From Bacteroidales bacterium (GTDB lineage Bacteria > Bacteroidota > Bacteroidia > Bacteroidales > UBA12077): a DNA stretch of 64,000 nt. The notes below the pieces were generated by a model. It ran no database searches and was not told the DNA's origin. It saw nothing but the letters and a program-made list of their open reading frames with translations. A program made the position numbers and the translations under genes. Where the stretch lies: assembly GCA_016342685.1 (NCBI GenBank), contig JAEINU010000004.1, positions 186,001-250,000 on the forward strand. The letters run 5' to 3'. Shown here piece after piece: positions 37,379-46,757 of this stretch (the stretch's first letter is position 1; each line of letters opens with the position of its first letter).

Positions 37379-38320
37379 ATGACATTTGTTACTAAAGAAA
37401 AATTTTTGTCGAAGGAATGGTTTTATAGTTATACTTTAATAGCCATTGGTTCTTTTATTCTTGCTGCCGGATTTGTATATTTTATCGATCCTCATAAAAT
37501 CGTTCCAGGTGGAGTTTATGGTATTGGTATTGTTGTTAAAAATATGACTTCAGGAGCAATGGGAGGTGGAATAAAAATTCCATTTTTAAGCGAACCTCTT
37601 TTCCAAGATGGGCTTGGTATTGGTTTTGTTGGTTTAATGCTTAATATTCCACTAACGATTATCGGAATAAAAATGTTAGGACCACGTTTTGGTGTTAAAA
37701 CCGTTGTAGGTTTTATATTAACATCTATTTTTATTGATTTTTTAGATGCTAGTTTTACTGGCGCTTTGGTCGATGATGTATTGCTTTCGTGTGTTTTTGG
37801 AGGTGTCCTAATTGGTTTTGGATTGGGCTTGATTTTTAAATCTCGCGCAACCTCAGGTGGGTCTGATATAATTGCGATGATATTGGCTAAGTATACCAAA
37901 ATGTCCTTGGGAATTTTAATGATTGTAGTTGATTCAATTATTGTATTAGTTGGATTACTTGTGTTTAAAGATTGGAAAATTCCTTTATATTCCTGGATAG
38001 TAATTTATATTACAGGAAAGGTTATAGATGCAACACTCCAAGGTGTTAGCTATGATAAGGCATTGTTTATTATATCTGATAAATACGAAGAAATACAAAA
38101 TAAAATCATTAATGATTTAAAACGTGGTGGAACTTTATTGCATGGAACAGGTATGTTTAAAGGCTTAGATAAAAAAATTATTTTTACCAATGTGAGTCGA
38201 AGAGAACAAGCCATCTTAAAAGATTTTATTAAAGAAGTTGATCCGTATGCTTTTATGACTGTTATAAACGCCAACGAAGTTTTGGGTAATGGATTTAAAT
38301 CAATACAAGAAGAAGACTAG
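37379..38320 (+). CDS. YitT family membrane protein (DUF161/DUF2179)
   Basis: This 313-residue protein has five to six membrane helices in the N-terminal two thirds (for example YTLIAIGSFILAAGFVYFID and FGGVLIGFGLGLIFKSRATSGG) and a C-terminal cytosolic DUF2179 domain (RGGTLLHGTGMFKGLDKKIIFTNVSRREQ). The RATSGGSDI motif is characteristic of the YitT family. The biochemical function is unproven. A TACTTTTG promoter-like -7 box lies at 37330-37337, and a very strong hairpin terminator follows the gene. Confidence 0.93.
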   Translation: MTFVTKEKFLSKEWFYSYTLIAIGSFILAAGFVYFIDPHKIVPGGVYGIGIVVKNMTSGAMGGGIKIPFLSEPLFQDGLGIGFVGLMLNIPLTIIGIKMLGPRFGVKTVVGFILTSIFIDFLDASFTGALVDDVLLSCVFGGVLIGFGLGLIFKSRATSGGSDIIAMILAKYTKMSLGILMIVVDSIIVLVGLLVFKDWKIPLYSWIVIYITGKVIDATLQGVSYDKALFIISDKYEEIQNKIINDLKRGGTLLHGTGMFKGLDKKIIFTNVSRREQAILKDFIKEVDPYAFMTVINANEVLGNGFKSIQEED

Positions 38321-38360
38321 ATTTAAACGATAATTCTCCTACTCAAGGAGTAAAGAAATA

Positions 38361-38401
38361 AAAAGGTGCCATGCTTAGTTAAACTAAGCATGGCACCTTT
38401 T
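38361..38401. terminator. Strong bidirectional terminator
   Basis: An 18-bp perfect stem (AAAAGGTGCCATGCTTAG and its complement) with loop TTAAA sits between the convergent YitT and zinc-ribbon genes. The A- and T-flanks serve both directions. Confidence 0.93.
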
Positions 38402-38419
38402 TATTTATGGCATTAGCCT

Positions 38420-38818
38420 TTATTTGAGTGCACTTAAATTTAAAAAATCAATATAATTTGAATGATGATCTCCGAAAACTTCTACTGATTCACCAATAAT
38501 TTTGTATGTACTTTTTTCTCCTGCAATTTTACTAAATAGAATCTCAAATTTTTTCTTGTCTTCATCAATCATAATAATTCTTGATAGATTATCATGAATG
38601 TCAGTAGCGAGTTTTTTTTGGCAAATTGGGCAGAAAAAATCAACTTTTTCTCCCAAATTAATAACAAATTCAGGGTTTTTTTCAGTAGAATAATTTCCGA
38701 TTTCAGGGTTAAACAATATTAATCCTGCATCTCCACTTTTCGAGGTTGCAGCAAGAATAATATGAGAGCCAACATTTAAGTGGCCCTTACAACGTGGACA
38801 AACAAAGCTTTTTTTCAT
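38420..38818 (-). CDS. Hypothetical zinc-ribbon protein
   Basis: This 132-residue cytoplasmic protein has two CxxC knuckles, FVCPRCKGHL at the N-terminus and FFCPICQKKL near residue 63, which together would make one zinc ribbon. The rest is a small alpha/beta domain that I do not recognise. Its start codon is preceded by AAGGAGGTGTTAAC, an unusually strong Shine-Dalgarno sequence for this phylum, suggesting efficient translation. The function is unknown. Confidence 0.82.
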   Translation of the reverse strand: MKKSFVCPRCKGHLNVGSHIILAATSKSGDAGLILFNPEIGNYSTEKNPEFVINLGEKVDFFCPICQKKLATDIHDNLSRIIMIDEDKKKFEILFSKIAGEKSTYKIIGESVEVFGDHHSNYIDFLNLSALK

Positions 38819-38909
38819 GTTAACACCTCCTTTTTATAAAAGTTATTGCTTAGCAAATATTGTGTCTTAAAAAAGTCATGTTTATACATTAGTATACGTA
38901 TTTTCTCTA

Positions 38910-40844
38910 TTATTGTTTTAAGAATTTATATGAGTATGTGTTATTTAATGAAATCACTTTTATAAAATAAAACCCTTTTGATAATCTTGAAACATCAATT
39001 GGAATATTATCTTCTTGAGTTTTTATTGTTTTAATTACCCGACCATTAACATCAATAATATCGATGCGTTTTTCTTCATTATGAAGTTTAAGGTTGAAAT
39101 CAACATACAGATTATTTGTTGCAGGATTTGGATAGAAACTAAAAAGACTGGTATTATTATTTAGAGACTCAACTGAGTCGATTGTTCCGGAGCTATTAAC
39201 AATCCAATTATCTGGATCTACAATAACTCCCGAAACTTTATGTTTTAATGGAATTTCAAAAGTTTCGGAGGCTTTAGATTGATATAGCCGTAGTGTTGTG
39301 TCTCCATTTTCATGATAGATTGTATAATCCACATGCATTTGAAACAAAGGAGTTGTTGGCCAAGATGTTTTTTCGTTTACAGTAAAAAACAAGGTATCAT
39401 TAAGTTGAGTGTATTCAATATTAAAACGAGGATAGCCTTTGCCATAATACCACTGATCAAAAAATGGATCTAAATCAATACTTGTTTCAGTTTCCATTAC
39501 TTCTTTAAAATTATCGCCGGTTGCAACATCATCAGCATAAATGGATAAATATTTTTTTATTGATGAAAAGAAAAGCTCATCGTTATTTATCTCATGACGC
39601 AATGTATGAAGTATTGCGGCACCTTTCTTATAAGAAAAGGCATAACTGAAAATTCGATTTTCGTTGTTAGCATCTTCAAAAGGAATGTATACACTACTGG
39701 GAACTTGTCTTGAAAGAATTATTTCATGAGCATTTGACATCCAGTTACTTGCATCGCTTTCTGTTTTTAAATTTTCCAATGCAATATATTCCAAATAGGA
39801 AGCGAAACCTTCGTTAATCCAGATATCTTGCCAGCTAGCACAGGTAACATAATCGCCAAACCACATATGTCCAAGTTCGTGGGCAACAAGTGTGTAACCG
39901 AAGTTACCAAGGGTTGTCATGGTTTGATGCTCCATACCTCCACCAAGAGAAGTTAAACAATGACCATACTTTTCTTCTGAGAAAGGGTATAAACCAAATT
40001 TATCACTAAATAATTCTATAAAATCAATTGTACTATCAATATTTGTTTTATAATAATCAAGGCAACCTGACGAATTAAAAATAAAATTTTGAACTAAAAC
40101 TGAATCAACGCCTTCTGGTTTAGCATAAATTGAATAATCTTGGTATTCGGCGACTGCAAATGAAAGTAAATAATAATTCATTGGGTAGTTTGTTTTCCAT
40201 TCGTAGCGTTTTTTGCTTTCTGGTAAATCAACAACATTGGTCAGCAAGCCATTTGAACCCGCCATACAATCTGCATTGCAAGTAAGGAAAATATATGTAG
40301 AGTCAATTTTATCCGACAAAACCTGTTTACATGGCCACCATTCGTAAGCATGAAAAGATTCTGACAAAGTCCAGGTAGATGATTTACTCCATTGAGAATT
40401 GTATTTATTTGTTACACCGCCACCAATTTCATAAGGTATTCCACGATAAAAAATCTGTACTTTTATTTCCTTGTTTTGATTTATAGGAGTATCAAATATG
40501 TGTTTTAATGTGGAGGAAGTGCGTTCAAAACTAACCTTATTATCATTAATAAGCATTGAATCAACTATCATTTCACTCTTAAGGTCAAATAATAAAGTGT
40601 CGAAATTAGCAACTGTAGTAAGATGAAGCATAGCATTTCCAGAAATATAAGTTGTTTGATCGGAAACTTCCAAATCTAGTTTTACAAAATGCAGATCGTA
40701 ATTATCTAAAAGTGTATTATAATAAATATTAATATCACTTTTAAGACTTGATTTCCTCCCACTTTTAAAGCTTTCCGGATTTGTGCTTTGTGAGAATGCC
40801 ACAAATGAAATAAGGCTAATGATGAGTGTGAAAAGGTTTTTCAT
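38910..40844 (-). CDS. M1 family aminopeptidase with T9SS sorting domain
   Basis: This 644-residue exported metallopeptidase (signal peptide, residues 1-18) has the M1 beta domain, the gluzincin site HELGHMWFGD near residue 320 with the third ligand Glu in WINEGFASYLE, and the exopeptidase-type GGGMEHQTM segment just upstream. The C-terminus (LFSFYPNPATNNLYVDF to YKFLKQ) is a type IX sorting signal, so the enzyme should be exposed or secreted for extracellular peptide use. No peptide transporter lies beside it. Confidence 0.93.
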   Translation of the reverse strand: MKNLFTLIISLISFVAFSQSTNPESFKSGRKSSLKSDINIYYNTLLDNYDLHFVKLDLEVSDQTTYISGNAMLHLTTVANFDTLLFDLKSEMIVDSMLINDNKVSFERTSSTLKHIFDTPINQNKEIKVQIFYRGIPYEIGGGVTNKYNSQWSKSSTWTLSESFHAYEWWPCKQVLSDKIDSTYIFLTCNADCMAGSNGLLTNVVDLPESKKRYEWKTNYPMNYYLLSFAVAEYQDYSIYAKPEGVDSVLVQNFIFNSSGCLDYYKTNIDSTIDFIELFSDKFGLYPFSEEKYGHCLTSLGGGMEHQTMTTLGNFGYTLVAHELGHMWFGDYVTCASWQDIWINEGFASYLEYIALENLKTESDASNWMSNAHEIILSRQVPSSVYIPFEDANNENRIFSYAFSYKKGAAILHTLRHEINNDELFFSSIKKYLSIYADDVATGDNFKEVMETETSIDLDPFFDQWYYGKGYPRFNIEYTQLNDTLFFTVNEKTSWPTTPLFQMHVDYTIYHENGDTTLRLYQSKASETFEIPLKHKVSGVIVDPDNWIVNSSGTIDSVESLNNNTSLFSFYPNPATNNLYVDFNLKLHNEEKRIDIIDVNGRVIKTIKTQEDNIPIDVSRLSKGFYFIKVISLNNTYSYKFLKQ

Positions 40845-40938
40845 AGGATTAAATTAAAGTTTGATTCAAATGTATAAATAAAGTTTTATCTATGATAGAT
40901 GATTAACTAGAAAGGAAAAACCCTACCTTGAATATTCA

Positions 40939-40970
40939 TTTGACTGATATTCAAATAATCCATAAATTTA
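40939..40970 (+). promoter_or_regulatory. Predicted promoter of the alpha/beta hydrolase gene
   Basis: TTTG at 40939-40942 and TAAATTTA at 40963-40970 are 20 bp apart, which fits the Bacteroidota -33/-7 arrangement (TTTG, 19-21 bp, TAnnTTTG). The predicted start would be about 15 bp before the ATG. Confidence 0.45.
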
Positions 40971-40991
40971 CATATACTAAAATCAGGTGAT

Positions 40992-41810
40992 ATGAAGAAG
41001 AAACGAATTACCATTAAAGGTAAACAAGCTACTTATTACGAATCTCGAGATAATGGACAAGCGGTTATTCTTGTTCATGGTTTTTCTTCCTGTTCATCTA
41101 TTTTTATTCGACAACTGATAGATTCGGTTTTATCATATCAATATAGATTAATTGCTGTAGATTTTATTGGCCATGGTAATGCAGATGTTTCCGATAAACC
41201 AGAAAGGGATTATACAATAAATGGGCTTGGAGAATTTTTGGTAGATTTTACCAGTGCCTTAGGAATTGACGAAGCTGTTTATGTTGGGCATAATGTTGGA
41301 GCAAATATAATTATTGAAGCTATTAATAAGCTTCGAAATCCTATAGGTTTAGTTCTTTTATCAGCAATTCCATTTTCGAATCCTATTTCTATGGGAATGT
41401 TCATAAATGAAGATTTTTTAAGCATTTTATCAAAAGCAGGTGTTGATGATAGTGAAGTTCATCAAATGGCATCGTGGTTTGTTGAAAAAGATACTGTTTA
41501 CCCAGATTTTATACCTGAAGTTATTCGGAAAGCTGATATAAAAACCCGAGAGATTCTTTTTGGGTCAATAAACAAAGGCGAATTTGAAGATCAATTGAAA
41601 CGACTTAAAGAATTGAAAATTCCAATAGCAAGTTATATAGGTGAAAATGATCAAATATTTGACATCGAACATTTTAAAAACATTTCGATGCCAACTCTAT
41701 GGCAAGGTAATATTCAAATAATAAAAAATGCCGGACATATTTTCTTTTACGAAAACCCGGCAGATTTTAATGTGAGTTTTGAATCTTATCTAAATTCAGT
41801 CTTTAATTAG
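40992..41810 (+). CDS. Alpha/beta hydrolase fold protein with Asn at the nucleophile position
   Basis: This 272-residue protein has the alpha/beta hydrolase layout: oxyanion motif VHGFSSCSS (near residue 29), nucleophile elbow GHNVG (residues 99-103), acid Asp in GENDQIFD and the catalytic His in IKNAGHIFFYENP. The elbow normally reads GHSxG; here the nucleophile is Asn101 (codon AAT, one base from Ser). The protein may be catalytically dead or a binder, somewhat like the RsbQ/karrikin-receptor group in layout. Its 3' end overlaps the convergent endonuclease gene by 15 bp. Confidence 0.88.
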   Translation: MKKKRITIKGKQATYYESRDNGQAVILVHGFSSCSSIFIRQLIDSVLSYQYRLIAVDFIGHGNADVSDKPERDYTINGLGEFLVDFTSALGIDEAVYVGHNVGANIIIEAINKLRNPIGLVLLSAIPFSNPISMGMFINEDFLSILSKAGVDDSEVHQMASWFVEKDTVYPDFIPEVIRKADIKTREILFGSINKGEFEDQLKRLKELKIPIASYIGENDQIFDIEHFKNISMPTLWQGNIQIIKNAGHIFFYENPADFNVSFESYLNSVFN

Positions 41811-42833
41811 TTTTTCGCATGTTAGGGTTCTTCCAATTTCATCTTTTACGACAACAAAGTATATCCCTGCTTTTAGGTTCTGGATATCAATATTTGATTG
41901 TTTCGATGTAAGTACTTTTTCACCAATAATGGAATAAAACTCTACAGAGAAATCATTTTTAGAATCAACATGTAAAATATTTTTTGCCGGATTTGGATAG
42001 ATCTTTATTTTAGTTAAATCTACATTATTTCCTACACCTGTTGTTGATGTTACGTAAATTGCATTAACATATTCCGGATGATCAATAAAAGGATTTCTAT
42101 TGTGTTGATATGAATAAACGACCTCATTTCGGTTTCTCTCAAAATCATCAACAGGATCTTCTTCGTTCCAATCCAATAATGCGTCTAATTTAGCGTGAAT
42201 AGGTTCTTTAGTGTCCTTATCTGAAGGAATATAATTAATCACTTCTAAATCTGGCTCTCCATTTTCACCTTCGTACCTTGTTGCCATATAAAATATCATT
42301 CTTGCAACGTCCCCTTTTACTTCATCTCGTGGTTGCCAAAACCAATCGGTATAGCTGGTATAGCTGTCTGTTGGTATCGTTCCTCCATTATCATAATACC
42401 TCTCAGTGCAATAATTAAACCAACGATTATTTCTTGCACTATTTACTGATATATCACAAGGACGTAAGTGATGTGCATCAGTCCCAGGTCCTTCGTCAGT
42501 TCCAAAATCACCTCTTGATTTTGCCCATACATGCTCTCTGTTCCACCCTGATCCACTATTATATTCTTGCGCTGCATTCACCGACCATCCAGTATAAAGT
42601 AAAATTACATTTTCTGAATTGTCTGGATCTCTGTCTGATTCTTTTAAAATATCCCATACATCTGTTTCTGAATCAGTATAAGGATATTCCGTATGGTTCT
42701 TAATAATATTATATAATGTAGTTTTTAACTCATCATTTGTTAGGTCTTCGGCGCTGTCGTAGTAACCAGCTGGAATTTGCGAAAAACAAGTAAACGCAAA
42801 TAAAACTAAAAATAGGGTAAATATCTTTTTCAT
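41796..42833 (-). CDS. Secreted endonuclease I family protein with T9SS sorting domain (third paralog)
   Basis: This 345-residue protein has a signal peptide (ending FTCFSQ), an endonuclease I domain with NREHVWAKSRGDFG and the downstream HHLRPCDISVNSARNN, and a C-terminal type IX sorting domain (IKIYPNPAKNILHVDS). The motif differs from the tandem pair at 26-31 kb and is closer to the form often annotated as extracellular ribonuclease/endonuclease I. It probably degrades extracellular nucleic acid for nutrition. Confidence 0.91.
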   Translation of the reverse strand: MKKIFTLFLVLFAFTCFSQIPAGYYDSAEDLTNDELKTTLYNIIKNHTEYPYTDSETDVWDILKESDRDPDNSENVILLYTGWSVNAAQEYNSGSGWNREHVWAKSRGDFGTDEGPGTDAHHLRPCDISVNSARNNRWFNYCTERYYDNGGTIPTDSYTSYTDWFWQPRDEVKGDVARMIFYMATRYEGENGEPDLEVINYIPSDKDTKEPIHAKLDALLDWNEEDPVDDFERNRNEVVYSYQHNRNPFIDHPEYVNAIYVTSTTGVGNNVDLTKIKIYPNPAKNILHVDSKNDFSVEFYSIIGEKVLTSKQSNIDIQNLKAGIYFVVVKDEIGRTLTCEKLIKD

Positions 42834-43044
42834 ATATATAAGGTTTGGTAAACCTTAAACGTAATTTAAGATCCAATGGTTGCTTTTGAATTCGAAATAA
42901 GAAAAACCATTAGGTATTTTTAAAAATCATAGATTAATATGCTATAAAAACAATCAAAACATCTGAAATATATTTGTTCAACGATTTGATGATTTGTTAG
43001 ATTATAAGTAGTTTTAAAAAGTTATAAGAATAAATATTTAAGGG

Positions 43045-45285
43045 ATGAGTGAAGAGAATAGTTATGAGGTTGCAGAGTATGTTTCAAAATTTATTAATGG
43101 AACAAACCAAGCCATCTTTTTAACAGGAAAAGCAGGAACGGGAAAAACGACTTTGCTAAAGCAAATTGTTAATACAACTCATAAAAAAACAGTAATAGCT
43201 GCACCAACAGGTATTGCAGCTATTAATGCAGGAGGAGTAACTTTACATTCATTGTTTCATTTACCTTTTGGGTCTTATATTCCCGAAAATAATATTCCCG
43301 CCGGAGAATATGTATCCTCTCAGTTAAATACACCTAATACTCTCTTGCGAAATTTAAAGATGAACTCTCAAAAGAAATCTTTGATTCGAGAGATGGAATT
43401 ATTAATTATTGATGAAGTGAGTATGCTTCGCGCCGATTTGTTAGATGCCATTGATGCCATATTACGTTATGTGCGGAGAAACAGTAATCCCTTTGGAGGA
43501 TTACAAATATTATTTATTGGTGATTTGTGGCAACTTCCTCCTGTAGTAAAAAATGAGGAATGGAATATTTTAAAGCACTTCTATTCTAACATCTTCTTTT
43601 TTAATGCAACATCATTAAATAGAAATGATTTAATTTATTTGGAGCTTGACAAGATTTATCGTCAAACAGATGATGAGTTTATTGAATTACTGAACAATTT
43701 TCGCTTAAATAAAGCAAGTCAAGCAGACATTAATATTTTAAATAAGCAGTTTAAAGAAAAATTTAACTTACTCGAAAACGAGGGATATATTTATTTAACA
43801 ACCCATAATCATAAAGCAGATAAAATAAATTCACAAGCTCTGGAAAAATTGGCCGGAGAATCATATCGATACAATGCAAGTATCGATGGAGATTTTAACG
43901 AAAACTCATTTCCTATTGACACTTTATTGCAGTTAAAACTGGGCGCACAGGTAATGTTCATTAAAAATGATTACTCTGGAAATCAGGCCTATTATAACGG
44001 AAAAATTGGAAAAATAGACTCTGTTTCGTTCGATAATATTCGTGTTTCTTTTTCCGATGGTTCGCCATCTGCTTTGGTAGAAAAGTATGTGTGGGAAAAC
44101 AAAAAGTTTTCTTTAAATCAGGAAACAAAAGAAATTGAAGAGAAAATAGTTGGAACCTTTAGTCATTACCCAATTAAATTGGCTTGGGCAATAACAATAC
44201 ATAAGAGTCAAGGTTTAACTTTCGAAAAGGCTATTATTGATATTTCACAAGCCTTTGCTGCTGGACAAACTTATGTGGCATTATCGAGACTAACATCGTT
44301 GAAAGGATTGGTTTTGGCAACCCCTGTTCGTTATTCAGGTCCCGCAACAGATGAGGCTCTTGCATCTTTTGCAAAAACCAAAACATCGCAAGATTCAATT
44401 CAGGAAAAATACAAAATAGCCTCTAAGCAATATCTTAATAATAGAGTGTCACAATCGTTTAATTTTTCAGAATTAGTTAATGGGCTGAGGGAACATTCTC
44501 GATCATATACAAAAGATGCAAAAAAGTCAGCAAAACAAAAATATGAGGAATGGGCTAACAATCTCCTAAAAAGCACTCAAGAAATAGCGGAGATATCCGT
44601 TAAATTTCAGGGGCAAATAAACTCTATAATAAGAATCAAAGAAGAGGATTATATATTTCGATTGAACGAAAGAATTATTGCAGCAAAAAATTACTTTTTA
44701 CCTTTATTAAAAGAGAAGCAGGAGGAGATAGATGATCAAATACAAGTTATCCGAAAAGAAAAAGGAGTAAAAAAATACTTTAAAGAACTTAAAATACTTG
44801 AAGGATTTTTTTACAATCAGATTTTAACAATTCATAAAGCAGAAGCTCTTTGCCTGGCCGTTATAAACAATGATGAATTAAACAAAAACTCTTTTGAATC
44901 AATTACAGAAGATGTTAAAAAGCCTATTGCAGAAAAGAAAGATAAAGCGGAAAAGAAAGCCAAAACCAAAAAAGAACCTAAAATTAAAACGGCTCTAATT
45001 ACTTGTGCACTATATAAGCAAGGAAAAACCTTTTATGAGATTTCAGAAGAACGATCCTTAAATATTCGAACAATAGAAAGTCATATAAGTGATTGTATTG
45101 AGGAGGGAATAATTAAAATTAACGACCTTGTTGTGCAGGAAAGAATAGATGAGATTACGCACGCAACAACAGAATTAGATACAACACTTTTAAAGCCAAT
45201 AAAAGATTATTTGGGTGATGACTATTCGTATCCTGAAATCAAATTTGTAATGGCATGGATGAAATTTGAAAATAAAGATTTGTAG
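43045..45285 (+). CDS. PIF1/RecD2-like helicase with C-terminal helix-turn-helix
   Basis: This 746-residue ATPase has Walker A (GKAGTGKTTLLKQI), Walker B (LLIIDEVSML), the motif GDLWQLPPV, and the C-terminal helicase motif LAWAITIHKSQGLTFEKAIID with YVALSRLTSLKGL. That is the layout of PIF1-type SF1B DNA helicases. After a charged linker, residues about 660-705 form a HTH_40-type domain (LITCALYKQGKTFYEISEER) as in RecQ-associated modules. It likely acts in DNA repair or replication restart. A terminator follows, marking the end of the ordinary chromosome in this window. Confidence 0.92.
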   Translation: MSEENSYEVAEYVSKFINGTNQAIFLTGKAGTGKTTLLKQIVNTTHKKTVIAAPTGIAAINAGGVTLHSLFHLPFGSYIPENNIPAGEYVSSQLNTPNTLLRNLKMNSQKKSLIREMELLIIDEVSMLRADLLDAIDAILRYVRRNSNPFGGLQILFIGDLWQLPPVVKNEEWNILKHFYSNIFFFNATSLNRNDLIYLELDKIYRQTDDEFIELLNNFRLNKASQADINILNKQFKEKFNLLENEGYIYLTTHNHKADKINSQALEKLAGESYRYNASIDGDFNENSFPIDTLLQLKLGAQVMFIKNDYSGNQAYYNGKIGKIDSVSFDNIRVSFSDGSPSALVEKYVWENKKFSLNQETKEIEEKIVGTFSHYPIKLAWAITIHKSQGLTFEKAIIDISQAFAAGQTYVALSRLTSLKGLVLATPVRYSGPATDEALASFAKTKTSQDSIQEKYKIASKQYLNNRVSQSFNFSELVNGLREHSRSYTKDAKKSAKQKYEEWANNLLKSTQEIAEISVKFQGQINSIIRIKEEDYIFRLNERIIAAKNYFLPLLKEKQEEIDDQIQVIRKEKGVKKYFKELKILEGFFYNQILTIHKAEALCLAVINNDELNKNSFESITEDVKKPIAEKKDKAEKKAKTKKEPKIKTALITCALYKQGKTFYEISEERSLNIRTIESHISDCIEEGIIKINDLVVQERIDEITHATTELDTTLLKPIKDYLGDDYSYPEIKFVMAWMKFENKDL

Positions 45286-45303
45286 AGAATACTTCACATC
45301 AAT

Positions 45304-45337
45304 AAAAAAGACTAACCATTATGGTTAGTCTTTTTTT
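45304..45337. terminator. Terminator after helicase gene
   Basis: The stem AAGACTAACC / GGTTAGTCTT with a short ATTAT loop is flanked by an A-run and a seven-T run, 18 bp after the helicase stop. Confidence 0.9.
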
Positions 45338-45444
45338 GTAGCCTAACAGGACAATAAAGTAATTCATTTAATTAACACATATTCAGTGTTATATATTGTT
45401 TTTTGGCACTTCTGGGAAACCATTGAGAAACAAATTAATTAAAA

Positions 45445-45890
45445 TTAGAAATATTTACTTGTGTCAAAATGTATGCCCTCTTTATGAAAATAGTTAGATA
45501 AATATCCAATAAATATTTCTGATGGACCATCATCAAAGCTAGATTGGTAAATTGATTGAAGAATATAAACGATATCTTTATCGTCACAAAGATTCTCTTC
45601 CCTGAGAAATTTCACGGTACTGTTTTTAACAACTTTGTCTAAGAAATCTTTAAATAGAATAAGGAATTCATTTTTTGCTTCTGCATAGTTTTTAATGGGA
45701 GGCATTCAAATATATAATTATCACTATTTTTAATTAATTCAGATGTTGGAATTAAAGATTGAGAATTTATAAAAATGAAGTCAAGATCCTTTTTAGGAAT
45801 TAATCGTTTCATTTTTGCTATAAATGATTTTGAAACTCTCAATTTCTTCCTTACGTCATAAATTTGAAAGTGAGGATATATTTTAACCAA
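45445..45890 (-). pseudogene. Frameshifted hypothetical gene
   Basis: Two overlapping leftward frames, 45639-45890 (starting MVKIYPHFQIYDVRKK) and 45445-45705 (starting MPPIKNYAEAKNEF), look like one protein of about 150 residues split by a one-base deletion. Adding one A in the GAATGCC stretch near 45706-45710 joins NYIFE directly to MPPIKNYAEAK. The first part has a helix-turn-helix-like segment (LRVSKSFIAKMKRL). I do not recognise the family. It is next to another decayed gene, consistent with a degrading insertion. Confidence 0.55.
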
Positions 45891-46757
45891 CCCTGATTGG
45901 ATTATTTCATTCTTTATCGGTCAACATAGAGAGCATAAAAATATAGTTTCTTTTTGTTACGATGAAGAAAGAACAGCACTTCCCTTGTACGCATTAGGTT
46001 ATAATAAAGAATATGAAATGTTTGCATTTTCGAATTTAATAATTAATAAAAGTAATGAGATTGTAAGACCTGATGAACTGGGAATTTTGTATGATAATGA
46101 TGATGTTTATTATTTACCTGCTTCATCAGAAATAAACATCCTAAATAGTAGAGAGCTTTCAAATGTTGATTTTAAAAAGTGGTCGGAACTTCTTTATAAA
46201 TCATATGGAATAAAGGGGGTAATAGGGATATGTTTCTTAATAAACTCTTTATTTAGAGATTTTATTTTTGAAGAAATTGGTTTTTCCCCATTCCTGTATT
46301 TATATGGTGAGCCTGCTACGGGTAAAACTTCTTTTATTTCGTTCTCATTAATGTATTCAATAATTCACAAGGTGATAAAGGACATTCATTAAAACCGATT
46401 AATATCTTCTGGAACGCAATATCAAGTGAAGCATTAAAAAGAAATACTCAATTAACATATGGTTTGCATTATTTTTTTGATTCGGAATTTCTGTATGTCA
46501 AATTTAATGAAATGTATTCTTCTTATACCAGTTATTGCAAATCCAATAATTATAAGATTTCAGACCGATTAGAGCTAAAAAAACTTCTAACTGATTCTAA
46601 CTATAAACCATTTATGAAAGGTAATAGAAAAGATAGTTCACATGCACATATTCATTCAAAACTCGGGAGTTGCTTAAAATTCAAAATTAGTTTAGTTCAA
46701 AATCAAAAATATATTGGTGACATAGAATTAAATCTTAGAGATTATGAAGTAATATAG
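45874..46757 (+). pseudogene. Relic of a mobile-element replication helicase/primase
   Basis: The frame is open from 45874 without a proper start (NPDWIISFFIGQHREHKN) and continues to a P-loop segment LYLYGEPATGKTSFISF, then stops at 46392. A second frame, readable from about 46358, continues GDKGHSLKPINIFWN and ends at 46757 with a C-terminal domain like those of Bacteroidota mobile-element primase/helicases. One lost base near 46358 explains the frame change, and several hundred residues normally between the P-loop and the C-terminus are missing. This is a truncated, frameshifted and internally deleted remnant. Confidence 0.6.

Noticed and set aside
37516..37899. Open frame of about 127 codons on the minus strand
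   Set aside because: It is the shadow of the YitT membrane protein gene, rich in Pro and Ile as expected for antisense of membrane helices.
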